A DNA stretch of 5,721 nt from an uncultured Acidimicrobiales bacterium (GCA_938091985.1 CALKOE010000199.1:1-5721); one strand, 5' to 3'. Shown: positions 1-5,721, counted from the stretch's first letter. The notes: generated by a model not told the origin, from the sequence alone. Numbers and translations are program-made.

Positions 1-394
1 CAGTGAATCCAACGGCTCCAATGGCTGCGGAGATGAGCAGCTCTCGGGTGTTCTCGTTGGCGACGAATGCGAGCATCGCCACGGCGACCATCATCGCCGG
101 AGCAAAGGTGCTCGGGAGAAGGAGCGCCACGGCGACGCACCAGACCATGTCGATGACCGTCGCGACCGCCAGCACGCGGTCCGGGTCGACCAACCGGCGG
201 ATGATGAACGAACCGGCCGGAATCGGGCCGACGAGCAATGCAGCGATCGCAAATCGGGCATCGCCGAGGCTAGTCAGCAGCGCAGCGGTGATCCCCAAGC
301 CAACCGCCGAGATCGCCCGAATCCAGACGACGCGCACGACAAGCGCAGGGTCCCAGCGGGATTCCAGCTCGAGTCCAGGCGCGGTCGTCACCAC
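1..394 (-). CDS. Multi-pass membrane protein, N-terminal part (partial, runs off left edge)
   Basis: An open minus-strand frame with no stop runs from a GTG at 394-392 to the window edge, giving 131 codons. An adjacent GTG at 391-389 is an equally possible start; no ATG start is available in this frame nearby. The first 20 or so residues are polar (cytoplasmic-looking, with ELESRWDP), followed by about five hydrophobic segments near residues 23-42, 47-65, 74-93, 97-112 and 118-131 onward. Short loops with charged residues separate some of them (RRLVDPDR at 66-73, NENTRE at 113-118). Codons in this frame favour G/C at the third position and the residue pattern is clearly membrane-like, while the plus-strand reading of the same bases is low-complexity Ala/Ser/Thr/Arg. 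The family is not recognised. A membrane sensor module ahead of a GGDEF, cyclase or kinase domain, or a transporter, would both fit; the C-terminal part needed to decide is outside the window. It is divergent from the PAC2 gene. Confidence 0.72.
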   Translation of the reverse strand, partial: MVTTAPGLELESRWDPALVVRVVWIRAISAVGLGITAALLTSLGDARFAIAALLVGPIPAGSFIIRRLVDPDRVLAVATVIDMVWCVAVALLLPSTFAPAMMVAVAMLAFVANENTRELLISAAIGAVGFT

Positions 395-420
395 ATCCCA
401 TCGGCACTGTTGGCACTGGC
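395..420. promoter_or_regulatory. Short divergent intergenic gap with GGCACTG direct repeat
   Basis: This is the only non-coding space between the leftward membrane protein gene and the rightward PAC2 gene if the latter starts at its first ATG. It contains GGCACTG at 403-409 and again at 412-418, a 9-base period, with a third shorter copy (GGCAC) at 436-440. No convincing -10/-35 pair was seen. The region must lie close to both start points, so promoters or an operator here are plausible, but this is inference from geometry and a short repeat. If PAC2 starts at the ATG at 442 or the GTG at 469, the control region is wider. Confidence 0.25.
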
Positions 421-1326
421 ATGAATGGTCGGGTGGGCACGATGCCAAAGCCCGGGCATGCTGGGACGGTGGAGCAGCTGATCTGGGAAAGCGAACCGAG
501 CCGAGATCTGCGCAGCCCGATCCTCGTGACGGCGTGGGACGGCTTGTTCGATGTGGGCGGCGCCGCCACTGGTGCCATCGAGGCGCTTCGCAGCAGCGAT
601 GCCACGAAGGTCGGCTACATCGACGCCGATGAGTTCTTCGACTTCAACGAGCGGCGACCTCACGTGCGCCTCGATGCCGACGGCCGCAGAGAGATCGTGT
701 GGCCCCACAACGACATCTACGCGCTTCCGCTCGATGACCGCGACCGCGACCTTGTGCTCATGGATGGAGTCGAACCCCATCTTCGCTGGCGAACGTTCGT
801 CGATACCGTCGTGGAAGTCGTCCACCGATTCGATGTGAAGATGGTGATCACCCTCGGCGCCATGATCGCCGAGACTCCCCATACGCGACCGCCGTCGATC
901 ACGGGCAGCACCACCGATGCCTCGCTTGCCGAACTGATGCGCCTCGACCGGCCGTCGTACCAAGGACCGACCGGGGTCGTCGGTGCGCTCCACGAGTACC
1001 TCGACCGGATCGGGGTTCCCGCGGTTTCCTTGCGGGCGAGCGTGCCGCACTACGTCGCCGGCGCACCGAATCCCAAAGCCTCACGAGCCCTGCTCGAGCG
1101 ATTCGAACGCGTCACCGGACTCCCCACGCGTTGGTCCGACCTCGACGGCGAGGCCCGCGACTGGGAGGTCCGCGTCAACGAGGCAATGGCCGACGACGAC
1201 GACATCACGCACTACGTCCGCCGGCTCGAGGAGCGCTACGACGCTCGCACGGCCTCGTCGATCCCCAATGCCGATGATCTCGCCGCAGAGTTCGAACGCT
1301 TCCTTCGCCAGCACGACGACGACTGA
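421..1326 (+). CDS. PAC2 family protein (proteasome assembly chaperone-like)
   Basis: A 301-residue protein of the PAC2 family in its actinobacterial form, which is usually about 300 residues. The family shares a fold with eukaryotic proteasome assembly chaperone 2; the role of the bacterial members is not settled. Visible signatures are the N-terminal strand and turn SPILVTAWDGLFDVGGAAT (residues 32-50), where such proteins have a conserved W/F-x-G-x-x-D-x-G-x-A-A pattern. VGYIDADEFFDF follows at 64-75, the strand plus loop MVITLGAMIAETPHTRP at 141-157, and an acidic alpha-helical C-terminus ending in HDDD. No signal peptide or membrane segment is present, so it is probably cytoplasmic. The start is uncertain: ATG 421 gives the longest form, while ATG 442 and GTG 469 (just before EQLIWE) would remove a Gly-rich leader that does not look conserved. 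It is the first gene of the rightward run, 15 bases before the cupin gene. No proteasome genes are in the window. Confidence 0.85.
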   Translation: MNGRVGTMPKPGHAGTVEQLIWESEPSRDLRSPILVTAWDGLFDVGGAATGAIEALRSSDATKVGYIDADEFFDFNERRPHVRLDADGRREIVWPHNDIYALPLDDRDRDLVLMDGVEPHLRWRTFVDTVVEVVHRFDVKMVITLGAMIAETPHTRPPSITGSTTDASLAELMRLDRPSYQGPTGVVGALHEYLDRIGVPAVSLRASVPHYVAGAPNPKASRALLERFERVTGLPTRWSDLDGEARDWEVRVNEAMADDDDITHYVRRLEERYDARTASSIPNADDLAAEFERFLRQHDDD

Positions 1327-1341
1327 CCTACGCTCGTCGCC

Positions 1342-1809
1342 ATGACTGACCTCAACAGCACCGGGACCGAAGCCGTTCATCTCGGCGAAGACGAAATCCC
1401 TTGGGTCTCAGCCGGCGCCGGCGTCGAGATCAAACTCGTCCAGGCCGACATCGAGCTCGGGCTCTGGATCGTGCGAAATCGCTTCGCGCCCGGCTCGGTG
1501 GTGCAAAAGCACAAACACACCGGCCAGGTGTTCGGCTACACGCTGACCGGAGCCTGGAAGTACGCCGAGTACCCCTACGTCAACCGGGCAGGGTCGTTCC
1601 TGTTCGAGCCGGCAGGTTCGGAACACACCCTCACGGTGCTCGACGACAACACCGAGCTCACCGATGTCTGGTTCCAGATCTACGGCGCCAACCTCAACCT
1701 CGATGCCGACGGCAACGTCGAGTCGATTACCGATGCAGGCGGCATCTATGCCGCCTACATGGCGCTGTGCGAGTCGCAGGGACTCGGCCGGCCCAACGTG
1801 TTGACCTGA
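1342..1809 (+). CDS. Cupin protein, 2,4'-dihydroxyacetophenone dioxygenase-like
   Basis: A 155-residue single-domain cupin. The closest recognised type is the 2,4'-dihydroxyacetophenone dioxygenase / acetylacetone-cleaving group, non-haem metal enzymes that split C-C bonds next to carbonyl groups. The first cupin motif is G51-x5-H57-x-H59 and the second motif supplies H95 in EPAGSEHTL (89-97), giving a three-histidine metal site. The position where many cupins have a glutamate ligand (around 62-64) holds Q-V-F; Glu76 in WKYAEYPY (72-79) is a possible extra ligand. The GYTLTGAWKYAEY stretch (65-77) is typical of this group. There is no signal peptide, so it should be cytoplasmic. ATG 1342 is a clear start although no Shine-Dalgarno is visible. 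Its stop codon lies at the likely start of the downstream methyltransferase. The exact substrate is unknown; a non-catalytic cupin remains possible. Confidence 0.8.
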   Translation: MTDLNSTGTEAVHLGEDEIPWVSAGAGVEIKLVQADIELGLWIVRNRFAPGSVVQKHKHTGQVFGYTLTGAWKYAEYPYVNRAGSFLFEPAGSEHTLTVLDDNTELTDVWFQIYGANLNLDADGNVESITDAGGIYAAYMALCESQGLGRPNVLT

Positions 1810-2579
1810 GCCACTTCCTGCTCACCTTCGCTGCCCCCTCGGCGGACTACGAGACGTTGTCGGCCGAATTGTGGGCTCGTGGCGCCGTCGGCGTCGAAGA
1901 ACTCGATGCCGGGCTTCGTGCCGCGTTCACCGACCAGGCGATGGCGACAAGTGCGCTCGAGGGGATCGGCCGTGGCGGCTCGATCGAGGAGTTCGACGAT
2001 TCGTTCGGGCTCGACGCAGCGCGAGACCTCCTCGAGGTGGAGATCGCGGGTCGCTTCGCCATCCATCCGCCCTGGCTCACGCCACCGACGGGCCTGATCG
2101 GCATCGAGATCGACCCCGGTCATGCCTTCGGTTCTGGCTCTCACCCGAGCACTCGGCTCGCCCTTCAGCTCCTGGGCCACGAAACACCGCGTCGCGTCTT
2201 CGACATCGGATGTGGCACCGGTGTGCTCTCGATCGGGGCCGCCCACCTCGGGGCGACCGTGACGGCGGTCGACACCGACCCCGCTGCGATCGAGGCGACA
2301 ACCGACAACGCGGCCCGCAACGGCGTGGGCGCTCAGATCACGGCCCAGCTGGGTTCGTCTGCACATGCGGTCGAGGCGTGCGACCTCGTCCTCATCAACG
2401 TCACCATCGACGTGCACGAGGCACTCGCTCCGGCCCTGTCCCCCGCCCATCACCGGCTGATCGTTGCCGGAATCCTCGGCGAAGGGCAGCTGGACCGCTG
2501 CGCGGCGGCGTATCGGGCGGTCGTCGTCGATCAATGCGACCACGAGGGCTGGATGGCCGCCGTGCTCACTCGCTCCTAG
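1806..2579 (+). CDS. prmA: PrmA-like ribosomal protein L11 methyltransferase
   Basis: A class I SAM-dependent methyltransferase of the PrmA type, which in other bacteria methylates ribosomal protein L11. From the CTG at 1806 it is 257 residues, somewhat shorter than the E. coli enzyme (about 290). The N-terminal recognition domain is seen as HFLLTFAAP and LWARGAVGVEELD (residues 22-34). The linker carries IHPPWLTPPTG (86-96), then the family signature DPGHAFGSGSHPST (103-116), SAM motif I DIGCGTG (133-139), acidic D156 of motif II, and N198-V-T-I where PrmA usually has NILA. The start needs care: the frame is open far upstream, but no ATG lies between the N-terminal domain and the cupin stop. 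CTG 1806 would give a 4-base CTGA overlap; GTG 1767 would overlap the cupin by 43 bases and add 13 residues; TTG 1857 would cut the first strand. The variant NILA motif and the catabolic neighbours leave room for a different protein substrate. Confidence 0.8.
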   Translation: MSHFLLTFAAPSADYETLSAELWARGAVGVEELDAGLRAAFTDQAMATSALEGIGRGGSIEEFDDSFGLDAARDLLEVEIAGRFAIHPPWLTPPTGLIGIEIDPGHAFGSGSHPSTRLALQLLGHETPRRVFDIGCGTGVLSIGAAHLGATVTAVDTDPAAIEATTDNAARNGVGAQITAQLGSSAHAVEACDLVLINVTIDVHEALAPALSPAHHRLIVAGILGEGQLDRCAAAYRAVVVDQCDHEGWMAAVLTRS

Positions 2580-2588
2580 GCTCACGCA

Positions 2589-3104
2589 ATGGCACGAATC
2601 GATGTTCCCGAGGGCAACGGACTCGAGCGCGAGCGGCTGCTCATGATGCAGCCCGACGTCGCGATCGGTATGGGCGCCTACGCCCAAGCCGTCTATGAGA
2701 AGACATCGCTTCCTGCGCGAGAACGAGAGATCGCCCGACTGCGGGTGGCCGTGGCGAATGGCTGCCCAGTGTGTCTCAACACCCGCTCACCCAAAGCCGA
2801 GGCCGAGGGGCTCGGCGAGGCCGGGGTCCAAGACGTGATCGCATGCTCGATCGGGCAAGCACCCGCCATCGAGGGACTCAGCGATCGGGAGCGGCTCGCC
2901 GGCGAGTTCGCCGACCGGTTCGCCACCGACCACCACTCGATCGACGACACCTTCATGGCGGAGATCAAGACCCACTTCTCCGATATCGAGATCATCGAGC
3001 TCACTGCGCTCTGCGCGATGACGGTGGGCAACGGCCGATTCATGACCGTGCTCGACATCGCCGCCGATGACGATGGCTTCTACCTCCTCCCCGAGGGCGA
3101 CTGA
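2589..3104 (+). CDS. Carboxymuconolactone decarboxylase / AhpD-like protein
   Basis: A 171-residue all-helical protein of the carboxymuconolactone decarboxylase (CMD) superfamily, in the AhpD-like branch with a redox CxxC. The key stretch is E47-x11-C59-P-V-C62, which matches the Glu and two cysteines of the AhpD active site. AhpD has a histidine four residues after the second cysteine; here that position is R66. Without it, peroxidase-type proton relay may be altered, though dithiol/disulfide chemistry is still possible. The rest is typical: LPAREREIARLRVAVANG (41-58), a Gly/Ala/Glu-rich helix after the CxxC, and a C-terminal helix ITA-like region around IEIIELTALCAMTVGNGRF. No signal peptide or membrane segment. 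It lies 9 bases after the methyltransferase stop and 8 bases before the hydrolase, so it is probably co-transcribed. Many CMD-family proteins in such clusters have no assigned reaction, and none can be assigned here. Confidence 0.82.
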   Translation: MARIDVPEGNGLERERLLMMQPDVAIGMGAYAQAVYEKTSLPAREREIARLRVAVANGCPVCLNTRSPKAEAEGLGEAGVQDVIACSIGQAPAIEGLSDRERLAGEFADRFATDHHSIDDTFMAEIKTHFSDIEIIELTALCAMTVGNGRFMTVLDIAADDDGFYLLPEGD

Positions 3105-3112
3105 CGCTCCGA

Positions 3113-3934
3113 ATGACCGACCTGATCGAGTCGACCGACGGAGTGCAGGTTGCGCTGCACGACTTGGGCGGCAACGGACCCCCGCTGCTCTTCCTTCACG
3201 CCACCGGATTTCACGGCCGCTGCTACACCCAGATCGCCAACCAGCTCCACGATCACTTCCACGTGTGGGCGCCCGACCTGCGCGGTCACGGCGACACCGT
3301 CACCCCTGATATGGCCCTCCCCTGGGCCGGCATGGTCGACGACGCCCTTGCCGTGATCGACCACCTCGAACTCGACGAGCCAGTGCGAGCCTGTGGCCAT
3401 TCGATGGGTGGTGCGACCGTGGTGGCCACCGAGATCCGCCGCCCTGGCACCATTCGGGCTGCCTGGTTGTTCGAGCCGATCATCTTCCCCGACGAGCACC
3501 GCACCGCCACTCGCGAGAACCCGCTCGCCACTGGAGCACGGCGAAGGCGCACCGACTTCTCGTCGATCGACGAGGTCATCGACCGCTACACCGGGCGCGG
3601 GCCCTTCACCAACGTCGAACCCGCTGCGCTGCGGGACTATGTGGTCCACGGGTTTCGCGACACACCCGACGGGGTGACGCTGAAGACCACCGGCGAGAAC
3701 GAGGCCCGAACGTTCGAGGGCCTCGACGTCGGGGTCTTCGGTCGTCTCGGCGAGGTCGAGATCCCGATCACGGTGGTCGGCTCGGGCGACGGTGCTCCAC
3801 CCGCGATGGTCGCGCCCGCCGTCGCTCAGGCGCTGCCCAACGGCGTGCTCACCCCGTGGCCGGATCGCAGCCATTTCGGACCGTTCGAAGACACCGGTCG
3901 CGCCGCCGCCGAGATTCTCGCCGCGCTCGCCTGA
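3113..3934 (+). CDS. Alpha/beta-fold hydrolase
   Basis: A 273-residue alpha/beta hydrolase of the usual length for soluble esterase/lactonase-type members. The oxyanion-hole strand is LLFLHATGFHG (25-35), followed by APDLRGHGDT (53-62). The nucleophile elbow is G95-H-S97-M-G99, and the catalytic histidine is H254 in DRSHFGPFED (251-260). D226 in VVGSGDG is the best candidate for the catalytic acid. The stretch from about 130 to 195 forms the lid and would shape substrate choice; it holds an Arg-rich turn (ARRRRTD). There is no signal peptide, so it acts in the cytoplasm. It starts 8 bases after the AhpD-like gene without a visible Shine-Dalgarno. With a Baeyer-Villiger-type monooxygenase two genes downstream, hydrolysis of an ester or lactone is a sensible role, but haloalkane dehalogenase, epoxide hydrolase or C-C hydrolase activity cannot be excluded from sequence alone. 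Confidence 0.88.
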   Translation: MTDLIESTDGVQVALHDLGGNGPPLLFLHATGFHGRCYTQIANQLHDHFHVWAPDLRGHGDTVTPDMALPWAGMVDDALAVIDHLELDEPVRACGHSMGGATVVATEIRRPGTIRAAWLFEPIIFPDEHRTATRENPLATGARRRRTDFSSIDEVIDRYTGRGPFTNVEPAALRDYVVHGFRDTPDGVTLKTTGENEARTFEGLDVGVFGRLGEVEIPITVVGSGDGAPPAMVAPAVAQALPNGVLTPWPDRSHFGPFEDTGRAAAEILAALA

Positions 3935-3947
3935 GAGCCACACAGAT

Positions 3948-3950
3948 AGG
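3948..3950 (+). promoter_or_regulatory. Weak Shine-Dalgarno (AGG) before the thioesterase gene
   Basis: AGG lies 8 bases upstream of the ATG at 3959 within the 24-base gap. It is the only fairly well-spaced purine core seen before any of the plus-strand starts here and mildly supports that start. Three bases can easily occur by chance. Confidence 0.3.
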
Positions 3951-3958
3951 TTGAGCCG

Positions 3959-4786
3959 ATGGACGCACGCGAGTGGTTGGGCCTCGAATCGACCCACAAT
4001 CCGATGCGGTGGATTCTCCCGATCACACCGAAGATCAGCGTCGGCTCCCGCTTCTTGTTCGGCGGCGCCGCCCTCGGTGCGGCGATCGCAGCGCTCGAAG
4101 GCACCACCGACCGCCCCGTCGTGTGGGCCACGGCGCAGTACCTCTCGTTCGCCCCCGTCGGATCGGTCATGGATCTCGATGTCCACGTCTCGGTGAGCAG
4201 TCGATTCACGTCGCAAGCCCGCGTCATCGGCCACGTTGGTGACAACGAGGTGATCGCAGTCACGGCGGCTCTCGGCCGTCGTGAGCTCGACATCGAGCGA
4301 GAGTTTCCGACGATGCCGCCGGTGCTCGCCCCGTCCGACTGCCGCCCGCGCGATCGCCACTACGAGGAAGAGAGCCTCGGGCAGTACATGGATCAGTTGC
4401 TCGCCAAGTCGCCCGACGGTCAGGCCGCCGGCGGACCGACCGGCCACGGAGAGGGCCGGGTCTGCATGTGGGCTCGACCACCGGAGGCCTTCGAGCCGTC
4501 GGCCACCACCCTGGCGGTCCTCGGTGATTGGGTGCCGATGGGCATCGGCATCACATCAGGAGAGGCGCTCTCGAGCAACAGTCTCGACAACACGCTTCGC
4601 GTGCTCGATGTGCATCCGACAGAGTGGTATCTGCTCGAAATCGAAACGGCCGGGATCCGACACGGGTTCGGCCACGGCCAGATTCGGATCTGGGGTGACG
4701 ACGGCCGACTGCAGGCCATCGCGAGCCAGTCGGTGGTCACTCGGCGGCGCAAGTCGAAGGTCGCGCACGACGCGAAGAAGCTGTGA
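3959..4786 (+). CDS. TesB-like double-hotdog acyl-CoA thioesterase
   Basis: A 275-residue protein with two hotdog folds in tandem, as in the TesB / acyl-CoA thioesterase II family (usual length about 270-290). The N-terminal hotdog includes the helix FLFGGAALGAAIAALEG (32-48) and the strand VVWATAQYLSFAPVGSVMD (54-72). The C-terminal hotdog includes SLDNT (208-212), where TesB proteins have SLDH and D210 would be the catalytic aspartate. HGFGHGQIRIW follows (about 235-245), then Q257 in ASQS, the position of the catalytic glutamine. The reaction is hydrolysis of acyl-CoA to free acid and CoA in the cytoplasm. The middle (about 120-165) is a linker rich in charged residues and glycine. The C-terminus ends in a basic tail (TRRRKSKVAHDAKKL). 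The stop overlaps the GTG start of the monooxygenase by 4 bases, which implies translational coupling. Chain-length preference is unknown. Confidence 0.82.
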   Translation: MDAREWLGLESTHNPMRWILPITPKISVGSRFLFGGAALGAAIAALEGTTDRPVVWATAQYLSFAPVGSVMDLDVHVSVSSRFTSQARVIGHVGDNEVIAVTAALGRRELDIEREFPTMPPVLAPSDCRPRDRHYEEESLGQYMDQLLAKSPDGQAAGGPTGHGEGRVCMWARPPEAFEPSATTLAVLGDWVPMGIGITSGEALSSNSLDNTLRVLDVHPTEWYLLEIETAGIRHGFGHGQIRIWGDDGRLQAIASQSVVTRRRKSKVAHDAKKL

Positions 4787-5721
4787 GCGCCGACCCCCGG
4801 ATCGCGATCATCGGTGCCGGCATCGGCGGGATCGGCGCCGCCATCAAGCTCCGAGAAGCCGGATTTCACAACTTCGAGATCATCGAGAAGTCCGATGACT
4901 TCGGTGGCACATGGCTTGACAATTCCTACCCCGGCGCCTCGTGTGATGTGCCTGCGCACCTCTACACGCTGTCGTTCGAGCCCAACCCCGACTGGACGGA
5001 GACGTTCGCCGGCCAGCCCGAGATTCTGGCCCACGTCCAGGCCACCGCCGAGAAGCATGGACTTCGCGAGGTCACCCGGTTCGGCACCGAGATCGCCGCA
5101 GCCGTCTGGGATCACCGCTCCCGGGAGTGGGCACTCACCACCACGGAAGGCGACGAGATCGGTGCCGCCGTCGTGATCTCGGGGCTCGGACAGCTGAACC
5201 GACCGAGCGTCCCCTCGCTCCCCGGCCTCGAATCCTTCGAGGGCACAACGTTCCACTCCGCTCGCTGGAACCACGACCACGACCTCACGGGGCGGCGAGT
5301 GGCGGTTGTGGGCACCGGCGCCTCGGCCGTGCAGTTCGTGCCCGAGATCGTGGAGAAGGTCGAGCAGCTCGACCTGTTTCAACGATCCGCCAACTGGGTC
5401 ATGCCACGGGAGAATCCACCGATCACTCCGAAGCGTCGACGTCGACTCCGTCGTGTTCCAGGCCTACGGCGACTGCACCGACTCGGGATCTACCTGCGGT
5501 TCGAGATGCTCGTGAATCAGGTCTTCAACAGCGGGTCGCTGGCCAACAAGAAGGCCACGGAGCAGGGGCTCAAGTACCTCGCTGAGGTCGTCCCCGACGA
5601 GCAGCTCCGGGCAACTCTCACACCCGACTACCCGATGGGTTGCACCAGAATTCTGGGCCACAGCTCCTGGTATCCCGCGCTGCAGCGCGACAACGTCGAG
5701 GTCGTCACGACGGGAATCCGT
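4783..5721 (+). CDS. Baeyer-Villiger-type flavin monooxygenase, N-terminal 313 residues (partial at right edge)
   Basis: The frame opens at GTG 4783, overlapping the thioesterase stop as GTGA, and stays open to the last base; full members are about 490-550 residues. The family uses FAD and NADPH to insert one oxygen next to a ketone, giving an ester or lactone, or to oxidise N/S atoms. The first Rossmann motif for FAD is G11-A-G13-I-G-G16. The Baeyer-Villiger motif G42-T-W44 to Y49-P-G51 and D55 follows. The fingerprint F152-x-G154-x3-H158-x3-W162 is complete, but the next residue is N163 rather than the usual P or D. The second Rossmann motif for NADPH is G177-T-G179-A-S-A182. GCTRILGHSSWYPALQ (near 286-301) corresponds to the later conserved YPAL region. 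No Shine-Dalgarno is visible, and translational coupling probably drives its start. A class B N-oxygenating monooxygenase is less likely given the GxW...YPG...D motif. Substrate unknown. Confidence 0.9.
   Translation, partial: MSADPRIAIIGAGIGGIGAAIKLREAGFHNFEIIEKSDDFGGTWLDNSYPGASCDVPAHLYTLSFEPNPDWTETFAGQPEILAHVQATAEKHGLREVTRFGTEIAAAVWDHRSREWALTTTEGDEIGAAVVISGLGQLNRPSVPSLPGLESFEGTTFHSARWNHDHDLTGRRVAVVGTGASAVQFVPEIVEKVEQLDLFQRSANWVMPRENPPITPKRRRRLRRVPGLRRLHRLGIYLRFEMLVNQVFNSGSLANKKATEQGLKYLAEVVPDEQLRATLTPDYPMGCTRILGHSSWYPALQRDNVEVVTTGIR

Noticed and set aside
411..426. TGGCAC resembling the -24 half of a sigma-54 promoter
   Set aside because: The bases five further on read TGAAT, not TTGCA, so the -12 half is missing; sigma-54 is also generally absent from actinobacteria.
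3..632. Plus-strand open frame of 209 codons at the left edge
   Set aside because: Its product is low-complexity Ala/Ser/Thr/Arg, and the same bases read on the minus strand give a convincing membrane protein; its end overlaps the PAC2 gene in another frame.
1327..1341. Possible terminator between the PAC2 and cupin genes
   Set aside because: The 15-base gap has no hairpin and no T-run, so read-through is expected.
1755..2687. Minus-strand open frame of 310 codons opposite the methyltransferase gene
   Set aside because: It mirrors the PrmA-like gene, is rich in Arg/Gly/Val/Asp without a domain pattern, and spans three plus-strand genes.
3080..4447. Long minus-strand open frame of 455 codons opposite the hydrolase and thioesterase genes
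   Set aside because: The plus strand here has two clear protein families with catalytic motifs in place. Long antisense open frames are common in high-GC DNA, and this one shows no recognisable domain.
4420..5382. Minus-strand open frame of 320 codons opposite the thioesterase and monooxygenase genes
   Set aside because: It is antisense to the FAD and NADPH motifs of the monooxygenase and has no domain pattern of its own.
5434..5502. Arg-rich stretch KRRRRLRR and following residues in the monooxygenase, which looks like a frameshift or DNA-binding patch
   Set aside because: The reading frame continues smoothly into conserved regions, and a basic stretch between the second Rossmann motif and the next helix is usual in this family.

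Overview
The window is high-GC, densely coding DNA with a strong preference for G or C at third codon positions, gaps of 0 to 26 bases between genes, and almost no Shine-Dalgarno sequences. A PAC2-family protein of the actinobacterial type leads the main gene run. Together these suggest an actinobacterium, possibly of the Acidimicrobiia/Ilumatobacter kind. The phylum is a fair inference; the finer placement is a guess from general style. No tRNA, rRNA, CRISPR array, insertion sequence or rho-independent terminator was seen.

Layout. At the left edge, on the minus strand, is the N-terminal 131 codons of a multi-pass membrane protein that runs out of the window. It starts back to back with a run of seven plus-strand genes that fills the rest: (1) a PAC2-family (proteasome assembly chaperone-like) protein; (2) a small cupin related to 2,4'-dihydroxyacetophenone dioxygenase; (3) a PrmA-like (ribosomal protein L11) methyltransferase; (4) a carboxymuconolactone decarboxylase/AhpD-like protein; (5) an alpha/beta hydrolase; (6) a TesB-like double-hotdog acyl-CoA thioesterase; (7) the first 313 codons of a Baeyer-Villiger-type flavin monooxygenase, cut by the right edge. 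Two junctions are 4-base start/stop overlaps (CTGA at 1806-1809, GTGA at 4783-4786) and the other four are 8 to 24 bases, so the run is probably one operon.

How the genes may work together. Genes 2 and 4-7 suit the oxidative breakdown of a ketone or other carbonyl compound: the monooxygenase could turn a ketone into an ester, the hydrolase could cleave the ester, the thioesterase could act on an acyl-CoA product, and the cupin could cleave a dicarbonyl or hydroxyketone C-C bond. This pathway is inferred from family membership and gene order; the substrate cannot be read from the sequence. The PAC2 and PrmA-like genes are housekeeping-type proteins that appear to share the transcript. No wholly new system is evident. 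The points most worth a second look are the likely non-ATG start of the methyltransferase, the AhpD-like protein with its CxxC but without the expected histidine, the variant fingerprint of the monooxygenase, and the very tight divergent promoter region.
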